NCBI RefSeq assembly: GCF_020884795.1
Contig: NZ_BBZF01000016.1
Coordinates: forward strand, 205,586-269,585
Direction of reading: 5' to 3'
Origin: Micromonospora okii
Lineage (GTDB): Bacteria > Actinomycetota > Actinomycetes > Mycobacteriales > Micromonosporaceae
Length of the DNA: 64,000 bases
The translations under genes were made by a program, and so were the position numbers. Every line of letters begins with the position of its first letter. Within the stretch, counting starts at the first letter, position 1. Shown one piece after another: positions 1-11,331 of the stretch. The notes beneath the pieces are model-generated. The model searched no databases and was not told the DNA's origin. It saw only the letters and a program-made list of their open reading frames with translations.

Positions 1-943
1 CCGGGTCGGGGTCGTGGAGGTAACGGCGCACGGGGCCGACCGCCGCCTCGGCGGTGCCGGAGCCGGTGAGCTGGTGGCCGGAGCCGGCGGGCTGACCGTC
101 GGGGCCGGCAGGTTGCCCGCCGGAGGCGGGGGGCTGATAAGAAGGGGCCCCTGCTCTACCGGAAGCGTTAAAAGGGTGCCCTTCCTTCAGCACCGTCGCG
201 CGGCGGGGGGACCCGGCGAGCGGGCCGCACCAGAGGGCGGCCTCGACCAGGTCGCCGCCCACGCTCACCCACTCCGCCTCCGCCCCCGCCGGGATCAGCG
301 CGTGGTCGAGGCCGGGGGCGACCTTGACCACGGTGCGCGGCACCCGCTCGGCCAGGCCGGTGACGAAGTCCCAGGGGGGCGAGTAGGCGTTCGGGTCGAA
401 GATCCGCCGGCCGGTGCCCGCCCTGCGCCGCGCCGGGTCGCAGAAGACCGCGTCGACGCGGGACACGTCGAACGCCGTGGCGTCGCCGCACTCCACGGTG
501 AACCGGTCGGCCAGCCCGGCGGCCTCGGCGTTCGCGGCGGCCATCGCGGCGGTCACCGGGTCGGCCTCCACCCCGTACACGCGGATTCCGGCGCGGGCGG
601 CGGCGAGCGCGTCGGCGCCGAGGCCGCAGCCCAGGTCGGCCAGCGTGCGCACCCCGGCGGCGCGCAGCCGCTCGGCCCGCCGGTCGGCCACCACCCCCCG
701 GGTGGCCTGTTCCAGCCCCGCGCGGGTGAGGAACATGCCGGCGGCGGCGGGGCCGAACTTGCCGACCGCCCGGCGGCGCAGCTCGGCCTGGGTCAGCGCG
801 GCGGCGGCCAGCCCGGCGGGCAGCCCGGCGGAGCGGAGCGCCGACGCCGCCGTCAGCGGGTCGCCGCCGGCCACCCCGGCCGCCGCGGCGAGCGCGGCCG
901 ACCCCTCGGGGGTACGCAGTGCGGCGAACTGGTCGAGATCCAC
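1..943 (-). CDS. class I SAM-dependent methyltransferase, THUMP-like type (3' end beyond window)
   Basis: The frame starts at a GTG and runs off the left edge. An N-terminal helical part (about residues 1-75) precedes a Rossmann-type methyltransferase core with the motif LADLGCGLGADALAAA (SAM binding), an acidic strand end (GVEADP) and VFCDPARR, a DPPY-like motif typical of nucleic-acid methyltransferases. After the core the normal family C-terminus resumes with GPVRRYLHDPDP. Between the two lies a foreign-looking linker (starting LKEGHPFNASGRAG) encoded by a copy of the dispersed repeat at 136-191, still in frame. The substrate is unknown; RNA is likely from the fold. It diverges from groES, and CIRCE site 1 lies about 70 bp from its start, so it could share heat-shock control. 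Confidence 0.8.
   Translation of the reverse strand, partial: MDLDQFAALRTPEGSAALAAAAGVAGGDPLTAASALRSAGLPAGLAAAALTQAELRRRAVGKFGPAAAGMFLTRAGLEQATRGVVADRRAERLRAAGVRTLADLGCGLGADALAAARAGIRVYGVEADPVTAAMAAANAEAAGLADRFTVECGDATAFDVSRVDAVFCDPARRRAGTGRRIFDPNAYSPPWDFVTGLAERVPRTVVKVAPGLDHALIPAGAEAEWVSVGGDLVEAALWCGPLAGSPRRATVLKEGHPFNASGRAGAPSYQPPASGGQPAGPDGQPAGSGHQLTGSGTAEAAVGPVRRYLHDPDP
136..191 (-). repeat. dispersed twin-hairpin repeat, copy R1 (inside a CDS)
   Basis: Read on the minus strand, this matches four other copies in the window (13027-13080, 31779-31834, 43145-43200, 63881-63935). The common pattern is AAGGAAGGGCACC, a TTAACGC core, GGTAGAG, then an AAGGG/CCCTT hairpin. This copy lies wholly inside the methyltransferase frame and is read through without a stop. 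Confidence 0.85.
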
Positions 944-1012
944 CCGGTCATTGTCCCGGCCCGGTCCGGGGCTGCGCGGGCCGCCTCGGCGTGCGACACG
1001 GCGGGCGGCGCG

Positions 1013-1039
1013 CTGGCACTCTCCTTGACGGAGTGCTAG
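1013..1039 (+). promoter_or_regulatory. CIRCE operator 1 (HrcA site)
   Basis: Inverted repeat CTGGCACTC - 9 nt - GAGTGCTAG, matching the CIRCE consensus (TTAGCACTC-N9-GAGTGCTAA) with exactly nine spacer bases. The spacer holds TTGACG, a good -35 hexamer, so HrcA binding here would cover the groES promoter. Confidence 0.9.
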
Positions 1040-1053
1040 CGACGGCATAACCT
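1025..1053 (+). promoter_or_regulatory. predicted groES-groEL vegetative promoter
   Basis: TTGACG (1025-1030), a 17-bp spacer, then TAACCT (1048-1053). It is placed between and partly inside the two CIRCE operators, as expected for a heat-shock-repressed promoter. The hexamer assignment is by eye; the start point is unproven. Confidence 0.5.
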
Positions 1054-1057
1054 GCGA

Positions 1058-1084
1058 TTAGCACTCTCACCCTGAGGGTGCCAG
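1058..1084 (+). promoter_or_regulatory. CIRCE operator 2 (HrcA site)
   Basis: TTAGCACTC - 9 nt - GGGTGCCAG. The left arm is a perfect CIRCE half-site; the right arm departs at two positions. It lies just downstream of the predicted transcription start, so two HrcA dimers could act on one promoter. Confidence 0.82.
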
Positions 1085-1225
1085 CTCCCGGGCCCCGCGC
1101 CCGGTGGCTGAACGCCAGGCGGACCGGCACCCGCGACGACGGCCCCGCCCGGTGGCATGTGGCTAATTGACGCTGGTCGGCCCCGCCGGCCGGCAACGAA
1201 ACCAGTACCCCAGGAGGGTAAGCCC

Positions 1226-3251
<2,026 letters not shown>

Positions 3252-3271
3252 CCCGACCCGTACGACACCGC

Positions 3272-3304
3272 TCAGGGCACGCCGTCACCGACGGCGTGCC
3301 CTGA
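3272..3304 (+). terminator. terminator of groES-groEL1
   Basis: Perfect 14-bp stem (TCAGGGCACGCCGT / ACGGCGTGCCCTGA) with a CACCG loop, 20 bp after the groEL stop. There is no U tract, as is common in actinomycetes. Confidence 0.85.
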
Positions 3305-3389
3305 CGCGTCCCTGGCGGTCCCACCGTCCGGCGGCGTCACCCGGCCCGCGTCCGGCCGACGGGAGCGCGCGTCCGGGCCGGCCGGGGGT

Positions 3390-3515
3390 GACACGACGCC
3401 GCGCCGGGGGGTGACACGACGCCGCGCCCCGGGGTCCGGGGCGCGGCGTCGGTGTTCTGGTCGCGGTGTCGGCCTTCGGCCGGGTGGTTCTGGTCGCGGT
3501 GTCGGCTCCTGGGCG
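3390..3515. repeat. short direct repeats between groEL1 and whiD
   Basis: Two sets of direct repeats sit here: GGGGTGACACGACGCCGCG occurs twice about 23 bp apart, and TTCTGGTCGCGGTGTCGG occurs twice about 35 bp apart. No credible gene is present between the groEL terminator and the whiD stop at 3547. Confidence 0.6.
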
Positions 3516-3546
3516 TCGGGGTCGGTCAGGCGCGCTGCGGGTCCGG

Positions 3547-3930
3547 TCAGGCGACGCTGCGCTGGGCCGGCACCGTGGACTTGTGCGGGCGGCCGAGGCG
3601 GGCCTCCAGGCGGGCCACGTCGACCCGGCTGTGCCGGCGGTCGGCGAGGTCCTCCCAGCCCACGGCGAGCAGCCGCAGCCGCTCGGCCTCGCTGAAGCCG
3701 CCCCAGACGCCGTACGGCTCGCGGACGGAGAGGGCGTGCGCCGCGCACTCGGCGCGCACCGGGCAGGCCCGGCAGACCGCCTTGGCGCCGGACTCGCGGC
3801 GCAGGCGGGAGGAACCGCGCTCGCCGTCGGGGTGGAAGAACTGGGCGCTGTCGCGGCCCCGGCAGGCACCGAGCCGCTGCCAGTCCCAGAGGTCGACGAT
3901 GGGTCCGGGCAGCCTGCGTACGTTCGACAT
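3547..3930 (-). CDS. whiD: WhiB-family iron-sulfur regulator, WhiD/WhiB3 type
   Basis: A 127-residue WhiB-like protein with the four cluster cysteines (about C23, C53, C56, C62, the last three as CRACPVRAEC) and the downstream EPYGVWGGFSEAER turn. The N-terminal LPGPIVDLWDWQRLGACRG and FFHPDGERG match the WhiB3/WhiD subgroup. WhiB3 in mycobacteria is a redox and stress regulator; WhiD in Streptomyces acts in spore maturation. The ATG at 3930 follows GGAGGAGGGG at ideal spacing; a GTG two codons earlier is possible. Its place between groEL1 and a BldM-like gene matches the known Streptomyces order. The C-terminal extension after residue 85 is longer than in WhiB3. Confidence 0.92.
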   Translation of the reverse strand: MSNVRRLPGPIVDLWDWQRLGACRGRDSAQFFHPDGERGSSRLRRESGAKAVCRACPVRAECAAHALSVREPYGVWGGFSEAERLRLLAVGWEDLADRRHSRVDVARLEARLGRPHKSTVPAQRSVA

Positions 3931-4185
3931 CAGCACCCCTCCTCCCGCGCGGCACCGCGGAGATACTCAGTTGACCGGTGTCCGGGCGGCGGCCGCGCTG
4001 GCGCACCGTTTCCGGCTCGGGCTCCCCGGTACCCCACTCCACCGCCGCTCACACTTCCTGAGATCGGAAAGCTCGGGCAACACGCGGCATATGCCCCACA
4101 TGTCGGAAAAGTTCGGAGGATTGCCGGGAACCCCCACCCGAGCCGACCTCCCCGTGGTCTGCTCGGAGTCGGAGAGGAGACCACT

Positions 4186-5001
4186 GTGCGTACCGTTCTC
4201 GTGTGCGTTCGGACACCGCTCGCCGCGCAGCAACTGAACTCTGCGGCGGCGCGGCTCGGACTGTCGGCCGCCGTCCGTACCGCCGTCTCCGATCCCGAGG
4301 TGATGCTGCGGCTGGCGGAGGGGCCGGTGGACGTCGTGCTCGCCGACACGGCCCTCACCCGGCCGGACAGCGCCGCCTTCGTGCGCCGGGTGCTGGCCCG
4401 CGCGCCGCAGGCCGCGGTGCTGCTGCTCGGCGCCGAGGAGTCGGAGGCCGCCGCCGCGACCATCGGCGCGGGGGCCCGGGGGCTGATCCAGGGCACCGAC
4501 CACGACCTGACCAGCGCGGTGGCCAAGGCCCTGCTGCTGCTCTCGGCACCCGGCCGGGCCACCCGTCACCGGGTGACGGATCCGGCCCGGGACGCCGCCT
4601 CCGTCGGCGGGCCGGCGCGACCCGCGCCCGGCGGCCGTACCCCGAACGGGCCCGGCCCGGCCTGGCCGGCGGGGCCCGAGGGGCCGGGCGGCGTGCCGTC
4701 CGTGGTGCCGGTGCAGCGCGGGGACGACGAGCCGGAGGCGGCCGGCGGCGAGGGGGACCCGGCGGCGGCCCAGCGGCCCGCGCCTGCGCGCGCCGGCCGG
4801 GGCGGGGTGGGGCTCACGGAGCGGGAGTTGCAGGTGCTGCTCGGCATGGCCGAGGGCAAGAGCAACGCCGAGATCGGCCGGGAGCTGTTCGTCTCGGAGG
4901 ACACGGTGAAGACCCACGCCCGCCGGCTGTTCCGCAAGCTCGGCGCGCGGGACCGGGCGCACGCGGTGGCCGCCGGCTTCCGCGCCGGCCTGGTGGCCTG
5001 A
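4186..5001 (+). CDS. bldM: BldM-like atypical response regulator with LuxR/NarL DNA-binding domain
   Basis: 271 residues: a degenerate receiver domain (1-125), a Gly/Pro-rich linker (about 126-205), then a LuxR-type HTH whose core (SNAEIGRELFVSEDTVKTHA) and end (DRAHAVAAGFRAGLV) closely follow BldM, the developmental regulator next to whiD in Streptomyces. The acidic pair expected after strand 1 (VLVCDD in typical receivers) reads VLVCVR, so conventional Mg-dependent phosphorylation is unlikely. The Asp after strand 3 (VLADTA) remains. The linker is much longer than in Streptomyces BldM. The GTG start has GGAGAGGAGA at 4171-4180. BldM forms homodimers or heterodimers with WhiI; no whiI is in this window. 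Confidence 0.85.
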   Translation: MRTVLVCVRTPLAAQQLNSAAARLGLSAAVRTAVSDPEVMLRLAEGPVDVVLADTALTRPDSAAFVRRVLARAPQAAVLLLGAEESEAAAATIGAGARGLIQGTDHDLTSAVAKALLLLSAPGRATRHRVTDPARDAASVGGPARPAPGGRTPNGPGPAWPAGPEGPGGVPSVVPVQRGDDEPEAAGGEGDPAAAQRPAPARAGRGGVGLTERELQVLLGMAEGKSNAEIGRELFVSEDTVKTHARRLFRKLGARDRAHAVAAGFRAGLVA

Positions 5002-5057
5002 ACCGCCCCGCCGCGCTGACCGTCGGGCCGCCGGCCTGGTGGGCTGAACCGCCCCGC
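4985..5057 (+). repeat. 27-bp direct repeat spanning the bldM stop codon
   Basis: The end of the BldM-like gene (CCGGCCTGGTGGCCTGAACC and onward, 4985-5011) is repeated at 5031-5057 with one mismatch, duplicating the last codons and stop. A shorter third piece (CTGAACCGCCCCGCC) follows near 5072. It looks like a local slippage duplication. Confidence 0.7.
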
Positions 5058-5102
5058 TGGCCCGGCTCCCTGAACCGCCCCGCCGGCAACGGCGACCCTG
5101 GG

Positions 5103-5513
5103 TCAGGCGCCCGGCTCGGGGTCGTCCTCGGTGCCCTCGGTGAGGGTGTCGTGCACGCCGTCGGCGTACCCCCGGGCGTAGTCCCAGGTCACGTAGTGGT
5201 CCGGGTCGGGGTCGTAGGCCGGCTCGTGCACCCGGGGGCGGCCGGAGTTGAGCAGGTGGCGCAGGTTGCCCCGCAGGAGGTCCCAGTCGAAGTAGTGCGG
5301 CTCGCGGCAGTCCTCGCACTCGATGACCAGCCCACGGACCCCGACGGGCGCGAGCAGCGCCTGGTAGATCTCCAGATCGGCCAGGTCCTCCAGCACGTCG
5401 GCCCGTTCGACCTCGGTCAGCGGGTCGGGTGCGGCGTCGTCGTCCGGATCGTGCAGCTCCGCCGCCGGATCGGCCGGGTCGCCGTTGAACGGGTCGATGG
5501 GCTCGTCGTGCAC
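5103..5513 (-). CDS. DUF5319 family protein
   Basis: A 136-residue acidic soluble protein of an actinobacterial family of unknown function regularly encoded beside guaB. The first 45 residues are Asp/Pro-rich. A conserved core follows with a CEDCREPHYFDWDLL motif, whose two cysteines could bind metal, and DHYVTWDYARGYADG. It starts at a GTG and is divergent from guaB, with 235 bp between the two start codons. No enzymatic function can be assigned. Confidence 0.85.
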   Translation of the reverse strand: MHDEPIDPFNGDPADPAAELHDPDDDAAPDPLTEVERADVLEDLADLEIYQALLAPVGVRGLVIECEDCREPHYFDWDLLRGNLRHLLNSGRPRVHEPAYDPDPDHYVTWDYARGYADGVHDTLTEGTEDDPEPGA

Positions 5514-5526
5514 CCCCTCACCGTAG

Positions 5527-7311
<1,785 letters not shown>

Positions 7312-7341
7312 CCGCCACCCCTCTAGCCACCTGGAGCCCCC

Positions 7342-8460
7342 ATGCGTGACGTGGTCGAGATCGGCCTGGGCAAGACAGCCCAGCGCGGTTACCACCTGGA
7401 CGACATCGCCATCGTGCCGAGCCGCCGCACCCGGGACGTCGACGACGTCTCCACCACCTGGCAGCTCGACGCCTACCAGTTCGGCATCCCGTGCGTGGGG
7501 CACCCCTCGGACGCGACGATGAGCCCGGCGTCCGCCGTGCGGCTCGGCCAGCTCGGCGGGCTCGGCGTGCTCAACGTCGAGGGCCTGTGGACCCGGTACG
7601 AGAACCCGACCAAGATCCTGGAGGAGCTGGCCGCCCTCGGCGAGGACGCCCGCGCCACCAAGCGGCTCCAGGAGGTGTACGCCGAGCCGATCCGCCCCGA
7701 CCTCATCGCCGAGCGGGTGCGCGAGCTGCGGGCCGGCGGCGGCACGGTGGCCGTGCGGGTCTCCCCGCAGCACACCCTGGCGCTCGCCCCGGTGATCCTC
7801 GACGCGGGTGTGGACATCCTGGTCATCCAGGGCACGATCGTCTCGGCCGAGCACGTCTCCACCACCGACGAGCCGCTGAACCTCAAGGAGTTCATCGCCG
7901 ACCTCGACCTGCCGGTCGTCGTCGGCGGCTGCACCGACTACAAGACCGCGCTGCACCTGATGCGCACCGGCGCGGCCGGCGTGATCGTCGGCATCGGCGG
8001 CGACGACTGGTCGACCACCGAGTCGGTGCTGGGCATCCGGGTGCCGATGGCCACCGCGATCGCCGACGCCGCCGCGGCCCGTCGGGACTACCTGGACGAG
8101 ACCGGCGGCCGGTACGTACACCTGATCGCCGACGGCGACATCCAGACCTCCGGCGACATCGCCAAGGCGCTGGGCTGCGGCGCGGACGCGGTGATGCTCG
8201 GCGAGCCGCTGTCGCTGTGCGAGGAGGCCCCGGCCGGCGGCGCGTGGTGGCACTCGGCGGCCAGCCACCCGTCGCTGCCGCGCGGCGCGTTCGAGGTGGC
8301 CGGCGAGCCGCTCGGCGAGATGGAGCGGCTGCTGTTCGGCCCGGCCGACGAGCCGGACGGCCAGCTCAACCTCTTCGGCGGCCTGCGCCGGGCGATGGCC
8401 AAGTGCGGCTACCGCGACCTCAAGGAGTTCCAGAAGGTCGGCCTGGTCCTGGACCGCTGA
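7342..8460 (+). CDS. guaB3: GuaB3-type IMP dehydrogenase-related protein
   Basis: 372 residues, lacking CBS domains. Actinobacteria normally encode this paralogue next to guaB. The barrel is recognisable ([28 protein letters not shown] is the phosphate-binding part). The loop that carries the catalytic cysteine in IMPDH (GPGSICTT) reads GIGGDDWSTTE here, with no cysteine, so classical IMPDH chemistry is not expected. A guanine-nucleotide salvage role has been proposed for the family, but I cannot establish one from sequence. It is cotranscribed with guaB and ends before a 16-bp terminator stem. Confidence 0.9.
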   Translation: MRDVVEIGLGKTAQRGYHLDDIAIVPSRRTRDVDDVSTTWQLDAYQFGIPCVGHPSDATMSPASAVRLGQLGGLGVLNVEGLWTRYENPTKILEELAALGEDARATKRLQEVYAEPIRPDLIAERVRELRAGGGTVAVRVSPQHTLALAPVILDAGVDILVIQGTIVSAEHVSTTDEPLNLKEFIADLDLPVVVGGCTDYKTALHLMRTGAAGVIVGIGGDDWSTTESVLGIRVPMATAIADAAAARRDYLDETGGRYVHLIADGDIQTSGDIAKALGCGADAVMLGEPLSLCEEAPAGGAWWHSAASHPSLPRGAFEVAGEPLGEMERLLFGPADEPDGQLNLFGGLRRAMAKCGYRDLKEFQKVGLVLDR

Positions 8461-8515
8461 CCCACCCACCAGCCCCTTCCCCACCTGACGCACCCCACCC
8501 GTGCCCGCACCTACC

Positions 8516-8557
8516 CGGAACGAGTGGCCATTCCGGCCCGGATGGCCACTCGTTCCG
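8516..8557 (+). terminator. terminator of guaB-guaB3
   Basis: Perfect 16-bp stem CGGAACGAGTGGCCAT / ATGGCCACTCGTTCCG around a 10-nt loop, 55 bp beyond the guaB3 stop. Confidence 0.88.
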
Positions 8558-8622
8558 TGTCCGAGGGCCGGGGTGGAAGGGCGGTGGGTAGGGTGGGTCG
8601 AGGTCCCCGGGAGGACGACGTG

Positions 8623-10083
8623 ATGACTCTGCGCCTGCGGGGACCGCGCCTCGGCGTCGGCCTTTTGCTGGCCGGGGCGGTCGGGCTGGCCGCCTGCACC
8701 CCGGCCCCGCCCGAGCCGGCCGCGCGGGAGTCCACCCCGCCGTCGAGCGGGCCCCGGCAGTTCACCGCCGGCGCGCCCGGGGTGGGCGACGACTACTTCC
8801 CCCGGTACGGCAACGCCGGGTACGACGTGACCCGGTACACCGTGAAGATCCGGTACGACCCGGCGCGGGACCGCCTCACCGGCACCACCACCGTGCAGGC
8901 GACGGCGACCGCCGACCTCTCCTCGTTCAACCTCGATCTGGCCGGGCTCACCGTGCGGAAGGTGACCGTGGACGGCGCGCCCGCCCGGCACGCCCGCACC
9001 GGCGACGAGCTGGTGGTCACCCCCGCCGCCGGGCTGCCCTCGGGCAACGGCTTCAGCGCCGAGGTCGACTACGAGGGCGAGCCGGCCCCGCTGCGCAACG
9101 AGGCCCTCGGCTCCGGCGGCTTCCGGGCCACCTCCGACGGCGCGGTGGCCCTCGGCCAGCCGGAGTCGGCGAGCACCTGGTTCCCGGTCAACGACCACCC
9201 CTCAGACAAGGCCACGTACGAATTCGAGATCACCGTGCCGGAGGGGCTGACCGCCGTCAGCAACGGGGTGCCGGTGGGCCGGAGCACCCGCGCCGGCTGG
9301 ACCACCTGGAAGTGGGCCGAGCGCTCGCCCATGGCCAGCTACCTGAGCACCGTGGCGATCGGCGAGTTCCGGGTGACCCAGGGCGAGCACAAGGGGCGGC
9401 CGGTGTTCAGCGCCGTCACCACGAAGGTGCCCCAGGGCGCCGCCGACGCCTCCATCGCCCGCACCGTCGAGGTGGCCGACTACCTGGAGGGCGTCTTCGG
9501 GCCGTACCCGTTCGGCGCGTACGGCGGGGTGGTCGTCTCCGAGCCGGGCATCGGGTACGCGCTGGAGACGCAGAGCCGCCCGGTCTACGCGGCCAGCTTC
9601 TTCCAGCGGGGCGAGAACACCGGGGTGGTCGCGCACGAGCTGGCCCACCAGTGGTTCGGCAACAGCGTGACGCTGACCCGGTGGCGCGACATCTGGCTCA
9701 ACGAGGGGATGGCCACGTACGCGGAGTGGCTGTGGGAGGAGCACCGGGGCGGGCGGACGGCGCAGCAGTCGTTCGACGCGGAGTACCTCGGCGCGTCCGA
9801 GCAGCTCTGGCGGGTCGCGCCGGGGAAGCCGGGGCCGGAGAACCTGTTCAGCAGCTCGGTGTACCGGCGCGGGGCGATGACGGTGCACGCGCTGCGGACC
9901 ACCGTCGGCGACCGGGCGTTCTTCGAGATCGTGCGCGCGTGGGGGGCCGACCGGCGCGACGGCAACGCCACCACGGCGGACTTCGTCGCGTTCGCCGAGC
10001 GGGTCGCCGGCCGGCAGCTCGACGCCCTCTTCGACGCCTGGCTCCACGGCACCGAGCGGCCGGAGCGCCCCGCGCCCCGCTGA
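8623..10083 (+). CDS. M1 family zinc metallopeptidase, lipoprotein
   Basis: 486 residues. The signal peptide ends in a lipobox (GLAAC) at about residue 23-27, predicting a lipid-anchored extracellular protein. The zinc site is HELAHQWFGN (H338, E339, H342) with the third ligand E361 in WLNEGMATY, the M1 gluzincin signature. The usual GAMEN exopeptidase motif is replaced by a SEPGIGYALETQ stretch, so aminopeptidase activity is not assured. It lacks the large C-terminal helical domain of PepN. GGGAGG at 8609-8614 favours the ATG at 8623 over the GTG just before it. A TAGGGT at 8588-8593 could be its -10. Confidence 0.9.
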   Translation: MTLRLRGPRLGVGLLLAGAVGLAACTPAPPEPAARESTPPSSGPRQFTAGAPGVGDDYFPRYGNAGYDVTRYTVKIRYDPARDRLTGTTTVQATATADLSSFNLDLAGLTVRKVTVDGAPARHARTGDELVVTPAAGLPSGNGFSAEVDYEGEPAPLRNEALGSGGFRATSDGAVALGQPESASTWFPVNDHPSDKATYEFEITVPEGLTAVSNGVPVGRSTRAGWTTWKWAERSPMASYLSTVAIGEFRVTQGEHKGRPVFSAVTTKVPQGAADASIARTVEVADYLEGVFGPYPFGAYGGVVVSEPGIGYALETQSRPVYAASFFQRGENTGVVAHELAHQWFGNSVTLTRWRDIWLNEGMATYAEWLWEEHRGGRTAQQSFDAEYLGASEQLWRVAPGKPGPENLFSSSVYRRGAMTVHALRTTVGDRAFFEIVRAWGADRRDGNATTADFVAFAERVAGRQLDALFDAWLHGTERPERPAPR

Positions 10084-10097
10084 CCCGCCCCGCGCCG

Positions 10098-11216
10098 TCA
10101 GCGCCGCACGACCAGCTCCGGGTGGTCGGCCAGGTACTTCTCCGCCCGGCCCTCCTTCAGGGCGGTGAGGAACTCCCGGCCGACGGGTTCGAGCTGCTCG
10201 CCCCGGTAGACGCTGCCCCGGCCCACCCCCTCGCCGGGCAGGGCGACCAGGACGAGCCGGTCGGCGGGGAGCCCGCCGAGGGCGTACGCGAGGTCGACGA
10301 TGCGGGGCCCGCCCGCGTAGAGCAGGGTGTCGCCGAGGGCGGCGACGACCTGCTCGACCCGGTCCGGCTGCCGGGGCAGGCCCTCGGCCTGGAGCTTCGC
10401 CACCAGCGCCCGGAGGAGCTGCTGCTGGTGGCGCTGCCGGTCGTAGGCGCCGTTGGCCAGGCCGTAGCGCTGCCGGGCGTAGTCCAACGCCTGCCAGCCG
10501 TTGAGGTGCCGCTCGCCGGTCTCGTAGACCATCTGCGGGCCGGTGTACCCACCGCCGCCCGGCGCGGGGTCGCGGTGCCGGCCGTCCGGCCGCCGGTGCA
10601 GCGACACGGTCCGCTGGTCGATGTGGAGGTCGACGCCGCCGACGGCGTCCACCAGCTTCTCGAAGCCCTGGAAGGTGACCACCGCCCCGGCGTCGACGCG
10701 CAGCCCGGTGTACCCGCTGACGACGCCGCGCAGCAGTTCGTAGCCCTGGGCGACGCTGGGCTCCTTCGGCTTGCCGGGCACCCGGCTGCCGTAGCTCATC
10801 GCGTTGGTGAGCTTGGTCCTGCCGCCGTCGTACCCGGCCCTGGGGTAGGCCGGGATGTCGACGAGCAGGTCGCGGGGGAGCGAGAAGAGGTACGCCCGGT
10901 CCAGCTCCTTCGTCACGTGCGCGATCAGCACGGCGTCGCCGTGCGGCTCCCACCCGGGCACGCTGACCCGGGTGTCCACCCCGACCATCAGCAGGTTGAG
11001 CGGGCCGGTGACGCCGGCCCCCGGCGGCGGGGTCGGGCTCGGCGCGACCGCCGAGGGCGTGGGCGCGGCGCTGCCCGGCCGCGCACCGGGCTCGGGCTGC
11101 CGGTCGGCGGCCAGCCGGAGCGCCACGGTCGCGCCGGCCGCCACCGCGACGGCCGCCAGCAGGACGGCCAGCCCCGTTCGCCACCGCCGACGCCCGGTCT
11201 GCGCGTGTCCGGTCAT
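10098..11216 (-). CDS. LytR-CpsA-Psr (LCP) family cell-wall transferase
   Basis: 372 residues. A short cytoplasmic N-terminus, one membrane helix (about 14-34), a Pro/Ala-rich extracellular stalk, then an LCP domain with LLMVGVDTR, LFSLPRDLLVDIP and GRTKLTNAMSYG, the conserved Asp and Arg residues that hold the polyprenyl-pyrophosphate substrate. LCP enzymes transfer glycopolymers such as teichoic acid or arabinogalactan-like chains to peptidoglycan at the outer membrane face. The frame is open further upstream, but the ATG at 11216 is chosen because the longer version would run into the divergent oxidoreductase gene and lacks the membrane-helix spacing. Confidence 0.9.
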   Translation of the reverse strand: MTGHAQTGRRRWRTGLAVLLAAVAVAAGATVALRLAADRQPEPGARPGSAAPTPSAVAPSPTPPPGAGVTGPLNLLMVGVDTRVSVPGWEPHGDAVLIAHVTKELDRAYLFSLPRDLLVDIPAYPRAGYDGGRTKLTNAMSYGSRVPGKPKEPSVAQGYELLRGVVSGYTGLRVDAGAVVTFQGFEKLVDAVGGVDLHIDQRTVSLHRRPDGRHRDPAPGGGGYTGPQMVYETGERHLNGWQALDYARQRYGLANGAYDRQRHQQQLLRALVAKLQAEGLPRQPDRVEQVVAALGDTLLYAGGPRIVDLAYALGGLPADRLVLVALPGEGVGRGSVYRGEQLEPVGREFLTALKEGRAEKYLADHPELVVRR

Positions 11217-11331
11217 GTCACACACCCCCGCCCGTACAACGCTGCGACCGTGGGAAGCGGTTGCGGCGGTGTGCATGATGCCGCGAAAACTGGCCCTGGC
11301 GCGATAGCTACTCGTCGGTAATGATGCGGTG

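Noticed and set aside
414..1028. Plus-strand frames over the first kilobase
   Set aside because: The minus-strand frame encodes a recognisable methyltransferase; plus-strand products are low-complexity.
3390..3515. CRISPR-like repeats after groEL1
   Set aside because: Only two copies of each unit, with unequal spacing and no cas genes.
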